Below, in pieces: positions 39,628-49,177 of a stretch of DNA of 64,000 nucleotides (positions within the stretch are counted from its first letter, which is position 1; each line of letters begins with the position of its first letter). The notes beneath the pieces were generated by a model that saw only the letters and a list, made by a program, of their open reading frames with translations, was not told the origin of the DNA and ran no database searches. A program made the translations under genes and the position numbers. The stretch covers positions 248,001 through 312,000 of the forward strand of contig CAVVST010000005.1 in assembly GCA_963750995.1 (NCBI GenBank). Direction: 5' to 3'. The DNA is from CAVVST01 sp963750995. GTDB lineage: Bacteria; Acidobacteriota; Vicinamibacteria; Vicinamibacterales; UBA2999.

Positions 39628-42600
39628 ATGATGCGCTCGCTCCACGTCATCGTGTTCTCTGCGTTCGTTGTGCTCCTCACCGGCGCCCCCGCATGGGCGC
39701 AGGCTACGGCCGAACTGAGCGGCCGCGTCACCGACGAAAGCGATGCGGTGCTCCCGGGCGTCACCGTCACCGCCACGCAAACGGACACGGGATTCAGCCG
39801 GACGGTCGTCACCGACGACGCCGGCACGTGGGTCATGCCGAATCTCCCGACCGGTCCCTACCGGCTTGAAGTCTCGCTGCAGGGATTCCGCGCCTACGTG
39901 CAGACGGGCATCGTCCTGCAGGTAGACGCCAGGCCAACGATCAACGCCGCACTCGGCGTGGGCAATATCGAGGAGACCGTGTCGGTCGAGGCGGCCGCGC
40001 CGCTCGTGGACGTTCGAAGCGCCGGCATCAGCGCCGTGGTCGAACAGGAGCGGATCGTCGAACTGCCGCTCCAGGGCCGCCAGGTCACCGACCTGATCGT
40101 GCTCGCGGGCGCGGCGGTGGAGACCGGCCGTCCCAACAGTCGAAACTTCCAGGGCGGCGTGAATATCTCGGTAGCCGGCGGGCTCCAGTTCGGCGTGGCG
40201 TACACGCTCGACGGGGCCGTCCACAACGATCCGCAGAATTCCGCCAGCCTGCCGCTTCCCTTTCCCGACGCGTTGCAGGAATTCCGCGTGGCCACCAGCG
40301 GCCTCGCCGCCCAGAGCGGCATGCGTTCGGCTGCGTCGGTGAACGCGGTCACGAAGTCGGGCACGAACAGCTTCCACGGCAACGCGTTCGAGTTCCTTCG
40401 CGACAAGCGTTTCAACGCGACGAGCCCGTTTGCGGCGAATCGGTCCCGATGGAAAGCGGTTCGACGATGGCCTGAAACGCAACCAGTTCGGCGGAACGAT
40501 GGGCGGACCGATTGTCCGTGACAGGATGTTCTTCTTCGCGGGCTATCAGGGCACCAGGACCCGCCAGACGCCCGCCGGACCTGATCGCCTTCGTCCCGAC
40601 GCCCGCAATGCTGGCCGGCGACTTCACGACGTACGCCTCGCCGGCGTGCCAGGGCCGCCAGGTCACCCTCGGCGGCGGGTTCGTCGGCAATCGCATCGAT
40701 CCTGCGCGGTTCAGTCCTGCCGCGCTCAATATGGCCGGCCGTTCCTGCCGAAGACGACCGATCCCTGCGGCCAGATTACCTACAGCCAGCCCGACGATCG
40801 CGACGAGGGCACAGTACGTCGGCCGCGTCGACTACCAGCTGAACACCAACCATTCGCTGTTCGGCCGCTACATGGCGTCGCGCGACAAGAAACCGTCGGC
40901 GTTCGGCACGACGGGCAACGTCCTGACGACGGTGAATCCGTCGATCGACAACCTGGCGCAGTCGCTGACGCTCGGCGACACGACGGTCTTCGGCAACAAC
41001 ATGGTCAACGCGCTGCGGTTTGCGTTCAACCGCACCGCCGTCAACCGCGACAACGATCCCTACTTCGATCCCGCCGATCTCTGGGCATCAAGGCCTCCAC
41101 CTACGTGCCGGGCTCGATGATCGTGGTCGTGACCGGCGGGTTCAGCGTCGCGGCGGCGACGGCGACCAGGGGGATCGCGGACAACAACTCGTTCCAGCTC
41201 AACGACGACCTGACGCTGGTGCGCGGCAACCACCAGATTGGGCTGGGCGGAAGCCTCGCCCACTTCAGGGTCTCGTTCAGGACATGGGCGCGCGGCGGCG
41301 GCCAGTGGAACTTCACCGGTCAGGCGTCGGGACTGGGACTGGCGGACATGCTGCTCGGGCCGCGTCGCCACGATCGATCAATCCGGCCTCTCCGGCGTGG
41401 ATTACTACCAGTGGTACCAGGCGCTGTACGCCCAGGACACCTGGAGGGCGAGCAGCCGGGTGACGATCAACGCGGGCCTCCGGTGGGAGCCGTTCTTCAG
41501 CCAGAATCTCACCCGCGGCGCCAACACGATCTTCGACCGCGACCTGTTCAGGCAGAACGTCACCAGCCCGAGTTCCTCAATGCGCCGGCCGGGCTTCATT
41601 TACCCCGGCGACCCGGGCTTTCCCGCCCGGCACGTCGGGCTTGAACAAGAAATGGACGAACTTCTCGCCGCGCGCCGGCGTGGCGTGGGACGTGCGCGGT
41701 GACGGTCGCCTGGCGGTCCGATCGTCGTACGCGCTCATGTACGACTATCCGGGTGGCGAGTACTTCAACAACCTCGCCGCGGCGCCGCCGTACGGCAACC
41801 GCACGCTGATCAGCGACCCGGCCGGGCTGTTCGACGATCCGTATCGCGACGTCGGCGGCAATCCGCACCCGATCGAAGTCGGTCCCAATACGGTGTACCC
41901 GGCGGGCGGCACGTTCTCGTCGATGGATCCGGACATCAATGCGCCGCGCGTGCAGTCGTGGAACGTCAGCCTCGAACAGCAGATCGGCGCCAACTGGGGC
42001 GCATCGGTCAGCTATCTTGGCAGCTACTCGGATCGCCTGTGGGGGCTCGTCGCGCTCAATCCGGGCGTCTACCTGGGCCTCGGCCCCTGCACGATCCAGG
42101 GCGTGGCGTACCCCGTCTGCACGACCAACGCCAATCTGAACCAGCGGCGCGTCCTGTCGCTGTCGGGAGAAAACCCGGCATCGGCGCGCTTGATCAGCAA
42201 TCTCGACAGCCATGCCGCCGTCGGGACGCAGGAATATCGCGGCCTGAAGCTGTCGATGCAGCGCCGCTCGGTCAGCGGCGTGAGCGTCAACGCGAACTAC
42301 ACGCTGTCGCGCTGCGTCGGCCTCGAGATGGTGCCGAACGCGCAGTTCGGGATCGGCTTCACCAACCCCGCCGACCCCGATTACGATCGCGGCTACTGCG
42401 AAGGGGACCGGACGCACCTGGCCAACGGCACGGTGGGGTATCTGACGCCGACGTCGACAACCGGTCGCTCGGCGCGCTTGCCTCCAACTGGCGGCTGTCG
42501 GGCATCGTCAACGTGCGCTCCGGCAGCCGGCTGTGGGTCATCAGCGGGCGCGACAACGCGTTCAACGGCCAGGCCAATCAGCGGCCCGACCAGGTCTCCG

Positions 42601-42922
42601 ACGACGTCTACGGCGCCAAGACGCTGGAGAGCTACCTGAACCGAGCGGCCTTCGCGCAGCCGGCCAACGGCGAGTTCGGCACGCACGAGCGCAACAGCAT
42701 CACCGGCCCGGGCTTCTGGAAGATCGACCTTGCGGTGTCGAGGCTCGTGCCGCTGGCGTCGACGCAGAACCTCGAGCTCCGCGTGGAGGTGTTCAATCTG
42801 CTCAACAACTTCAACTGGGGCAATCCCGAATGTGAACTTCAGCGCGGGCACGTTCGGCCGCATCACGACGCTGGCCGGCGATCCGCGTATCATCCAGTTC
42901 GGCGATCAAGTACGGTTTCTAG
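39628..42922 (+). pseudogene. TonB-dependent receptor, Oar-like, with many frameshifts
   Basis: Reading across frames gives a receptor of about 1090 residues: signal peptide, regulatory-like domain (AELSGRVTDESDAVLPGVTV ... TGPYRLEVSLQGF), plug-like part (ELPLQGRQVTDLIVLAG), NAVTKSGTNSFHGNAFEFLRD and barrel landmarks GGTMGGPIVRDRMFFFAGYQG, DTWRASSRVTINAGLRWEP, NFSPRAGVAWD and FNLLNNFNWGNP, ending at a TAG at 42920-42922 (FG.KYGF*). About ten indels break it (for example near 40440, 40575, 40745, 40795, 41090, 41365, 41580, 41635, 42460, 42832 and 42905). No nonsense substitution is needed. Its LPLQGRQ type plug and NSFHG motif place it in a different subgroup from the other five receptors. 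The density of breaks leaves open that this one is a real pseudogene. Confidence 0.75.
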
Positions 42923-42924
42923 AC

Positions 42925-43324
42925 ATGACTACACTGAATAGATTCCTGCTCGCACTTGCCGTCGCGGCGATGTTCGCGCCGCCGCTCGCGGCCCATCACG
43001 GCCGCGGGCGGACGTTCGACATGAAGAACCGGGTCACGTTGAAGGGTGTCGTCTCGCAGGTGAAATGGCAGAACCCGCACGTGCTGATCTTCATCGACGT
43101 CAAGGATGACGACCGGCAAGGTGGTGACCTGGGGCTTTGAAAACAGCAATGTCCATACCCTCGCCACCCAGGGCTACAACCGGAACACGCTGAAAGCTCG
43201 GGCAGGAGGTGACGGTGATCGTCAATCCGGCAGCCAACGGCGAGCCGATTGGCATCATGGTGAAGGTGATTCTTGCCGACGGCAGGAAATCATGTCGCGC
43301 GAGCGCGGCAATCCGGTTGATTGA
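42925..43324 (+). pseudogene. DUF6152 family protein, three frameshifts
   Basis: Signal peptide MTTLNRFLLALAVAAMFAPPLAA, mature start HHGRGRTFDM, then GVVSQVKWQNPHVLIFIDVKDD. The frame then shifts; corrected, it continues as TGKVVTWGFEN, GYNRNTLKLGQEVTV and NGEPIGIMVKVILADGRK to a TGA at 43322-43324. The three indels are at about 43108, 43196-43198 (AAA for AA) and about 43288. It begins two bases after the receptor's stop codon. The family assignment is clear from the HH, NPH and VTW landmarks. With its indels corrected it would be an ordinary DUF6152 protein paired with the next DGRPH-family gene. Confidence 0.72.
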
Positions 43325-44174
43325 GGGTCCCGGTGCTGATACAAGTGCCATCGTTTCCATTCCGGCGCTGGCGGCGCTGATCGTCGCCGGTTCGCTGCCG
43401 GCATACGCCCAGGCCCAGTTCGATCCGCGCGACCTGTCCGGGATCTGGACGATCAGCGGACATCGCAGCATCAGCGCGAACGTGCCGCCGATGACGCCCG
43501 AGGGCGAGGCGCGGATGAATGCGAACAAACCCACGCGCGGACGGTTTCTCGGCGAGCCGCTGAACGGGGATCACCCGGGGTTTGTGCGGGCGGTGCCCAT
43601 CCCGGCGCAGGGAAACGACCCGGCTCACAAGTGCAACCCGAACGGGTTTCCCCGGCTGCTGCTGGATCCCGAGCCGGTCGAGTTCATCCAAACCCAGGGG
43701 CGGCTGCTTCAGCTGTTTCAGTGGGAACGAACGCTCCGCGAGTTGTGGATGGACGGGCGTCCGGTCCCGGCGGGCGAGAACCTCGAGAACCTCGGACCGG
43801 CCTGGTACGGCCACACCGCCGGCGGGTGGGAGGGCAACACCCTGGTCATGAATACCGTCGGTCTCGACGACCGCGCCTGGATTGACATCTTCGGATTTCC
43901 GAAGAGCACCGAAGCGCGGATCGAAGAGCGCTACACCCGAACCGGCCCCGATACCATCGAACTGCGCATGACGATGTACGACGCCAAGTTCTATAAAGGG
44001 CCCTGGGTTTCCGACGTCAAGAAGTTCACGCGGGTCAAGCGCGAGGACACCACGTTCTTCGGATGGTACGGACTCTTCGCCGGCGTGACCGAAGGCATCT
44101 GCGCGCCGATGAACGAGGTGGACTCCTACAACACCCTGTTCCGCGATCCCGCCGGTAAAGGCACAGGAAAGTAG
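43317..44174 (+). CDS. Exported DGRP-family protein, start uncertain
   Basis: About 285 residues. A hydrophobic leader (VSIPALAALIVAGSLPAYAQ) is followed by FDPRDLSGIWTISG. The core reads LWMDGRPVPAG (H replaced by V), then AGGWEGNTLVMNTVGL, and it ends with typical YTRTGPDTIELRMTMYD and FTRVKREDTTFF. The TTG at 43317 is the only plausible in-frame start nearby and has no ribosome-binding site; given the indels just upstream, the true start may be lost to another. It overlaps the end of the DUF6152 gene by eight bases, repeating the DUF6152/DGRPH pairing, here behind a receptor. The function is unknown. Confidence 0.72.
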   Translation: MIEGPGADTSAIVSIPALAALIVAGSLPAYAQAQFDPRDLSGIWTISGHRSISANVPPMTPEGEARMNANKPTRGRFLGEPLNGDHPGFVRAVPIPAQGNDPAHKCNPNGFPRLLLDPEPVEFIQTQGRLLQLFQWERTLRELWMDGRPVPAGENLENLGPAWYGHTAGGWEGNTLVMNTVGLDDRAWIDIFGFPKSTEARIEERYTRTGPDTIELRMTMYDAKFYKGPWVSDVKKFTRVKREDTTFFGWYGLFAGVTEGICAPMNEVDSYNTLFRDPAGKGTGK

Positions 44175-44212
44175 CGCCCGCCATCTATGGATTGATGATC
44201 GATGATTTGAGG

Positions 44213-44234
44213 ATCGATCGATTCGTCGATCGAT
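44213..44234. terminator. ATCGATCGA hairpin with TTCG loop
   Basis: A perfect 9-bp stem (ATCGATCGA/TCGATCGAT) closed by a TTCG tetraloop, inside a GATCGAT-rich AT-leaning stretch (44180-44238) that contrasts with the GC-rich surroundings. It lies between convergent stop codons at 44174 and 44239 and can act in both directions. The following T run is short. Confidence 0.6.
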
Positions 44235-44238
44235 AGAT

Positions 44239-45804
44239 TCAGTCGGCTGGCAGGCGCCGCGTCCAGTACTCCCACGCGGCGGGATCCGCGCTGCTGGTCG
44301 ACGGCGGCGCTCCGTCCAGGTAGTTGACCTTGCCGCCCAGCGACAGCGCCATCTGCTGAATCAACGCATTCGCGCGCATGTCGAGCGCGCGGCTCACCAG
44401 TCCCGGAACTGACGCCTCGACGACGGCGATGCCGTGGCCGAACAAGAGCGACGCGCCGCTGTTCCCGAGCAACTTGGCCAGCGCCTGGCCGAGTTCGGGT
44501 GTGCTGATGCAGTGCCCGCAGCCAACCGGCGATGCATATCCTTCCGTGAAAGTGCGGATGTCGTAGAGCGGCAGGCCGGCGCCGATGAAGTTCACCGCGG
44601 AGAGCACCGGGCGGAACGGCACCGAGCTGAGGCCGAACGAGACGAGCTCCGGCGTGTGCGCGTGCAGGACGGCCATTACGTCCGGCCGCGCCTTGTAGAT
44701 CTCGCCGTGGATGAAGACCTCCTGGAACTGCGATTTTGTCGTCGGCACGGCGGCCCGGCTGTCGAGATCGTTCTCGATCATGTCGGCCGCGGTGATGCTG
44801 CCGGGCGAACGGTCGGTCGAGATGAAATAGTGATTCGGGTTCATGCGGCTGCGCGCGCTGACGTGTCCGTACGCGCCGAGAATGCCGGCTTCGGGCGTCG
44901 ACAGGATCCGGCTGGCGAGGACAATCTCCTCGATCAGCGCGCTGTCGCGATTGCCCGCCGGCTTCGGTGTGCCCCGCGCCGGCTGGCGGTTCTCCCGATC
45001 GAGTTCCGCGTTGGCCAGGTACTTCCAGTAGTTCCACGGCCGATCACCGGCGGTGGGATCGGCGTTCGTGTTCGCCCGGGCGCCCCGTCCCGCGGCCGGC
45101 GCCGCCGCGCCCGGCGGACGCGGCTTGAAATCGAGATAGGTAGTGGTTCCTCCGAGCGCCGCGGCCGTCAACTGGGTGCGCATGCTCTCGCGGAGGCCGT
45201 TCGCAGCGCCGACGACGCCGTTGATGGTTGCCGCGGTAATCACCGCGCCGCGGCCGCGCAGCAGGACGGCATTTCGGCGCCCGAGCGCCTGCGCCAGCGA
45301 CGCGCCGAGCGCCGCCGTCGATACCACTCCGCCCTGCCCTCCCGTGAACGTCCGGACGTCGACGACTGCCGGTGCGTTCGCGGCGTGCACGGGCACGGAA
45401 CTCACGCTGAACGCGACGAATTCGGGCGTCTCGGCGGTGACGATGGCCATGACGTCGGGCCGCGCCTTATAGATTTCGGCGTCAATGAAGCGCTCGGCGC
45501 GCAGGTCGGATTGGCTGCCCGAGACCGGCCGCCCGTCGAGATCGCTTTCGTAGACGTCGCCGGACGTCACCAGCGCCGCCGCCCGGTTCCGGGCGATGAA
45601 GAAACGGCTGGGGTTGCTGCGGCTGCGGTAGCTGACATGGCCCCGCGTCCCGAGGACGCCCACATCGTCGGACGCCAGGATGCGGTTGGCGAGAACGAGG
45701 TCGGCGATCGCCGCCTGATCGGGCGGCGTGGGAGACTGAGCGATGGCGATGGTCGCCAGCGCGACGAGCGTCGTTGTGGTGATCGTGAACATCCGTATCG
45801 GCAT
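44239..45804 (-). CDS. Exported protein with two class II aldolase/adducin-like domains
   Basis: A 521-residue paralogue of the lipoprotein at 27513, but with a type I style leader (MPIRMFTITTTTLVALATIAIAQ). Domain 1 (about 30-215) lacks the metal ligands: IVTAETPEF replaces the HxH and LLRGRGAVI replaces GHG. Domain 2 (about 285-490) keeps VLHAHTPEL and LLFGHGIAV plus the CGHCISTP motif. The two paralogues have therefore lost the N-terminal metal site in the same places but to different residues, implying an old and stable arrangement. It lies 123 bases downstream of a receptor gene on the same strand, as its paralogue does. A periplasmic retro-aldol, epimerase or decarboxylase reaction on imported material is possible; the substrate is unknown. 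Confidence 0.82.
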   Translation of the reverse strand: MPIRMFTITTTTLVALATIAIAQSPTPPDQAAIADLVLANRILASDDVGVLGTRGHVSYRSRSNPSRFFIARNRAAALVTSGDVYESDLDGRPVSGSQSDLRAERFIDAEIYKARPDVMAIVTAETPEFVAFSVSSVPVHAANAPAVVDVRTFTGGQGGVVSTAALGASLAQALGRRNAVLLRGRGAVITAATINGVVGAANGLRESMRTQLTAAALGGTTTYLDFKPRPPGAAAPAAGRGARANTNADPTAGDRPWNYWKYLANAELDRENRQPARGTPKPAGNRDSALIEEIVLASRILSTPEAGILGAYGHVSARSRMNPNHYFISTDRSPGSITAADMIENDLDSRAAVPTTKSQFQEVFIHGEIYKARPDVMAVLHAHTPELVSFGLSSVPFRPVLSAVNFIGAGLPLYDIRTFTEGYASPVGCGHCISTPELGQALAKLLGNSGASLLFGHGIAVVEASVPGLVSRALDMRANALIQQMALSLGGKVNYLDGAPPSTSSADPAAWEYWTRRLPAD

Positions 45805-45820
45805 CGTCTACGTTCCAATC

Positions 45821-45879
45821 AACCACGACGTCACGACGGCCACGACATTCCGGGTCGTGTCGTCGTGTTCGTCGTGGTT
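45821..45879. repeat. Inverted repeat, family B, between co-directional genes
   Basis: AACCACGACG at 45821 pairs with CGTCGTGGTT ending at 45879; CACGACG/CGTCGTG and CACGAC/GTCGTG extend the stem around ATTCCGG. This is the only family B copy not between convergent genes. It lies between the receptor and the tandem-aldolase gene and may reduce read-through between them. CTTCGTGCCCTTCGTG-type repeats follow up to 45925. Confidence 0.78.
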
Positions 45880-45927
45880 CATTTCGTTGTCTTCGAACGC
45901 TTCGTAGCCTTCGTGCCCTTCGTGCCG

Positions 45928-48873
45928 TTACCAGTCCACCTGCATCCCGAGCCTGATGAAGCGCGCCATCATCACCTCGGTGGGCTGCCGGAACACGGCG
46001 AAGTTCGCGTTTTCGACGGTCACAACGCTGCTGTTCAGCGAGTTGAACAGATCAACGTTGAAACTGGTACGCGTCCCGCTGAATCGGAGCAACTTCGAAA
46101 ACCGCAGGTCGAGCCGGGTCGAGCGGTCGCCGTACATCGTGCCGGGCTCGACCAGGTTGACGGTTACGTTCGCGGCACCGCCCGAAAGTGAACGGCCAAG
46201 CGACGGCTGTACCGCAGCGTTCGGGGCGTTGTAGTTGGCGATGACCTGCGGGCCCGGCAGGTTCTGGAACACCGCGCCCAGCAGCACGTCGATGCGCGGG
46301 ATCGTGTACGACGCGAGCAGTTTCACGTCGGTCAAGAAGTTGTTATTGGAATGGCAATAGAGCGTGCTCGGGTTGTTCAGCTTGGTCACCAGATCGCAAG
46401 TGTCGGTGCTGAAGCGCCCGGTGCTCATGCCCCCGCGCAGCATCAGGCCCTGGAATGACCGCGCGTTGACCGACAAGTCGACGCCGTTCCAGTGCCGGAT
46501 CTGCTTGCCGATGGAATCGGACTGCGTGAACAGAATGTCGGTCGGCAACCCGAACTTCGCGGGCTTGAGGTTGTACAGGTCTTCAATCACATAGCCGCCG
46601 CCCTCCGGGAGTCCCGGATCGAGCGGCGACGTGATCCTGAACCGGTCGTAGTCGGCCGGGGTCAGATTGCGGTCGTAGGTAATCGGCAGGTTTCCTTCGA
46701 TGCGGCGGAAGTAGCCAACGTCCACCGCCACGCCGGGAAGCACCTCGTGCTGCACGCCGGCCGACAACTCCCAGTTGTACTTGCGGACGCCCCAGCCCCT
46801 GAGGACCGAGGGGTCGTAGGTCGTGCCGGGCTGCAACTTGCCGAAATTGGCGTTGGCCATCGCGCCGCACTCGCCGTTGGCCAGCGGGCTGAGCAGATCG
46901 CAATCGGGGACGAAATTCCGGTTGCCGTCAGCCCACGATCGCGTCGTCTGCGTGATGAGCGTGTTGGCGATCGCATTGCCGCTGTTCACGCCGAGGTCGC
47001 CGATGAACCCGCCGCCGCCGTTGACCAGTCCCTTGTTGGCGCTGACCTTGATCGCCGTCTTCCCGTCGCCGAAGAGGTCGTAGGACGCGGCCAGCCGAGG
47101 GGTGATGTCCTTCCACCGCAGGTTCTCCTGCCGCGGGAAGGTAAAGTCGCGCGCCGGCGCCAGGATGGCGGGCCCGATATGCGCCTCGGAGAAGCTGTTG
47201 GCAAAATAGTCGAACCGCATCCCGAGGAAGAGCGTCAGGCGGTCACGCGTCCACCGGTCCTGGGCGAAGATGCCGACATCGTGGTCGATGTTGCCTTCGA
47301 ACTCCACCGGCAGTGCACGCTGGGTGATTTGATTGGGAATGCCGTTGTTGAACCGGTACGCCAGCGGCTGCACGTCGAACGACACGAACCCGGCGTGGCC
47401 GCTCCGGTGCGTGGTGCCGACCTTGATGGCATGCGCGCCGGTGATGTACGACGCGCTGAGCCGGAAGTTGGCGGTCGAGTGCGGCAGCAGCCGGAGCAGG
47501 AGCGGTCCGCGAAATCGCAAGCCGGTCGCCTGTTCGGTCACAGCGATCATCCGCGGGTCGTTCCCCTCGTCGGTCGCCCACTGGTTGGTGACCAGGTGGT
47601 TGCGCAGGAAACCCGCTTCCAGCAGCACGCGATTCGTGACCGGCGCCGTCCAGTCGACCTGGCCGATCCAGATCGGGAACTGCGGATTGTTGATGGCGGC
47701 TTCGGGCGTCACCAGCGGCGTGATGCCGCTCGGCAGGTAGTTGACCTCCTGCTGATTCCAGGTGATGCCGATCTTGTGCGTCGGCGCAGCCTGCCAGTTG
47801 AGGCGGACCTGCGCCTCCGGCGCCTCGGTATGCAGAAACGCCGGCCGGTTCAGGTCGGGATCATAGGTCCATGCGTTCGGGTTGCCGGCGTTCTTGTTGT
47901 AGTACATCTCGGCGACGTAACTCTCGTCCTCCATGTAGCGCGCCGAGAAGAAGAACCACAGCTTGTCCTGGATGATCGGACCGCCGAGTCCCGGGTTCAC
48001 CTCCCAGGTCTTCTTGATCGAATTCGGTCGCCGCAGCCCCTTGGCGAGCAGTTCCTTCGTGAGGTTGTCGCTCTGCAGCCCGCTGTTGGTCATGCTGGTG
48101 TAGACGGTGCCGCCAAAGACGTTGCTGCCCTCGCGCGGGATCAGGTTCACACGCACGCCACCCGACGCCGATTCGGCCGACGCCGCTGACGTGTCGACCG
48201 TCATTTCCTGCAGGCCGACGGCGTTGTGCTCGGCGCCGAACCCCTTCGACTGGCGCGCGGACATCAGCTCGACGCCGTTCTGCATCAGCTTCTGGTCGTC
48301 AGTGGAGCTGCCGTGAATCGAAAGCGCGAGCGTCGCGGCGCCGCGGTTCGGATTCGATCCGCCGACATCCGGGTCGCTCGCCACGAGACCGGGGACCGTG
48401 TTCGCGGCAACGGTCATGACTTCGCGGCCCGCCGGCACGTTGCTCATCACCTCGCGGTCGACGACGCGCTGCTGGACTGTGTTCTGGACGTCCACCACCG
48501 GCGACGCCCCCGTCACCGTGATCGTCTCCTCCAGAGCGCCCACCGACATCTCGGCATTCACCGTCGCGGTGAACGAACCTGTGAGCTCAACACCGCCGCG
48601 GCGGATGGTCGAGAATCCCGGCAGCAGGAACGTGACCGTGTAGCTGCCCGGCCGCAGCGCCTCGATCCGGTACTGTCCGGTGGCATCGGTGACGACCGAG
48701 CGCTGTTTTTCGATCAGTGCCGGACTGGCGGCTTCCACCGTCACGCCCGGGAGCACGGCGCCGGACGCGTCGCGTACGACGCCGGCAATCGAGGCAAGGT
48801 TCTGCGCGTAAGCGGAAAGGGGCAGGATCAGGAAACCGACGACGACGAGGGTGCATCGAACGGGTCGATACAT
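45928..48873 (-). CDS. TonB-dependent receptor, Oar-like
   Basis: An intact 981-residue receptor: signal peptide (MYRPVRCTLVVVGFLILPLSAYAQ), regulatory-like domain (SIAGVVRDASGAVLPGVTV, TGQYRIEALRPGSYTVTF), plug (VQNTVQQRVVDREVMSNVPAG), GGVRVNLIPREGSN, and a barrel ending in GMQVDW with a C-terminal Trp suited to BAM recognition. The ATG at 48873 is chosen because AAGGAG lies nine bases upstream; the GTG at 48882 overlaps that site. It is followed on the same strand by the tandem-aldolase gene. Together they mirror the 24513/27513 pair. Confidence 0.88.
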   Translation of the reverse strand: MYRPVRCTLVVVGFLILPLSAYAQNLASIAGVVRDASGAVLPGVTVEAASPALIEKQRSVVTDATGQYRIEALRPGSYTVTFLLPGFSTIRRGGVELTGSFTATVNAEMSVGALEETITVTGASPVVDVQNTVQQRVVDREVMSNVPAGREVMTVAANTVPGLVASDPDVGGSNPNRGAATLALSIHGSSTDDQKLMQNGVELMSARQSKGFGAEHNAVGLQEMTVDTSAASAESASGGVRVNLIPREGSNVFGGTVYTSMTNSGLQSDNLTKELLAKGLRRPNSIKKTWEVNPGLGGPIIQDKLWFFFSARYMEDESYVAEMYYNKNAGNPNAWTYDPDLNRPAFLHTEAPEAQVRLNWQAAPTHKIGITWNQQEVNYLPSGITPLVTPEAAINNPQFPIWIGQVDWTAPVTNRVLLEAGFLRNHLVTNQWATDEGNDPRMIAVTEQATGLRFRGPLLLRLLPHSTANFRLSASYITGAHAIKVGTTHRSGHAGFVSFDVQPLAYRFNNGIPNQITQRALPVEFEGNIDHDVGIFAQDRWTRDRLTLFLGMRFDYFANSFSEAHIGPAILAPARDFTFPRQENLRWKDITPRLAASYDLFGDGKTAIKVSANKGLVNGGGGFIGDLGVNSGNAIANTLITQTTRSWADGNRNFVPDCDLLSPLANGECGAMANANFGKLQPGTTYDPSVLRGWGVRKYNWELSAGVQHEVLPGVAVDVGYFRRIEGNLPITYDRNLTPADYDRFRITSPLDPGLPEGGGYVIEDLYNLKPAKFGLPTDILFTQSDSIGKQIRHWNGVDLSVNARSFQGLMLRGGMSTGRFSTDTCDLVTKLNNPSTLYCHSNNNFLTDVKLLASYTIPRIDVLLGAVFQNLPGPQVIANYNAPNAAVQPSLGRSLSGGAANVTVNLVEPGTMYGDRSTRLDLRFSKLLRFSGTRTSFNVDLFNSLNSSVVTVENANFAVFRQPTEVMMARFIRLGMQVDW

Positions 48874-49022
48874 GGCGTCCACTCCTTGAAGGTCACGAGT
48901 GTCCCGGCGCCGAGCCTTTTGCCCGCAGAGCCTACACCTCTTTCAGGCCGGCGGCGCAAGATTTTGTGGACGCCGGAGGCGGGAAGGGGCCCATAGAGGG
49001 CCTCACACACGAAAGGACTGCC

Positions 49023-49160
49023 ATGCATCGCGCCGCTGTCCGGGTCCTGGGTGCCGTAGCGTTAATTGCCGCTGGTCCGGCCAAGCTGGTCCGGCTAAAG
49101 CCGGACACTACGTACGAAGCTCTCGAGACCGTACGTAGTGTCCGCCTTCAGGCGGACTGA
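49023..49160 (+). pseudogene. Signal-peptide stub cut off by a REP pair
   Basis: A good ribosome-binding site (AAAGGA) and ATG open a 45-codon frame. The first 20 residues (MHRAAVRVLGAVALIAAGPA) look like a signal peptide, and the rest is translation of the REP pair at 49089-49157, ending in a TGA just after it. This looks like the 5' end of an exported-protein gene whose body has been lost, with a REP pair at the break. Otherwise the 304 bases between 48873 and 49178 hold no gene. It could also be a chance frame. Confidence 0.4.
49089..49157. repeat. REP-like inverted pair (BIME)
   Basis: Unit 49089-49112 (minus, GTCCGGC type) and unit 49134-49157 (plus, GTCCGCC type, TTCA loop), GTAG feet facing each other. 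A half-copy (GCCTTCAGGC-like) follows at about 49164-49177. Confidence 0.85.
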
Positions 49161-49177
49161 CTGCCCTTCAGGCCGAC

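Noticed and set aside
39628..43324. Interpreting the broken receptor and DUF6152 gene as several separate small genes
   Set aside because: The pieces join in order to single family members when single-base indels are corrected, and none of the pieces has its own ribosome-binding site.
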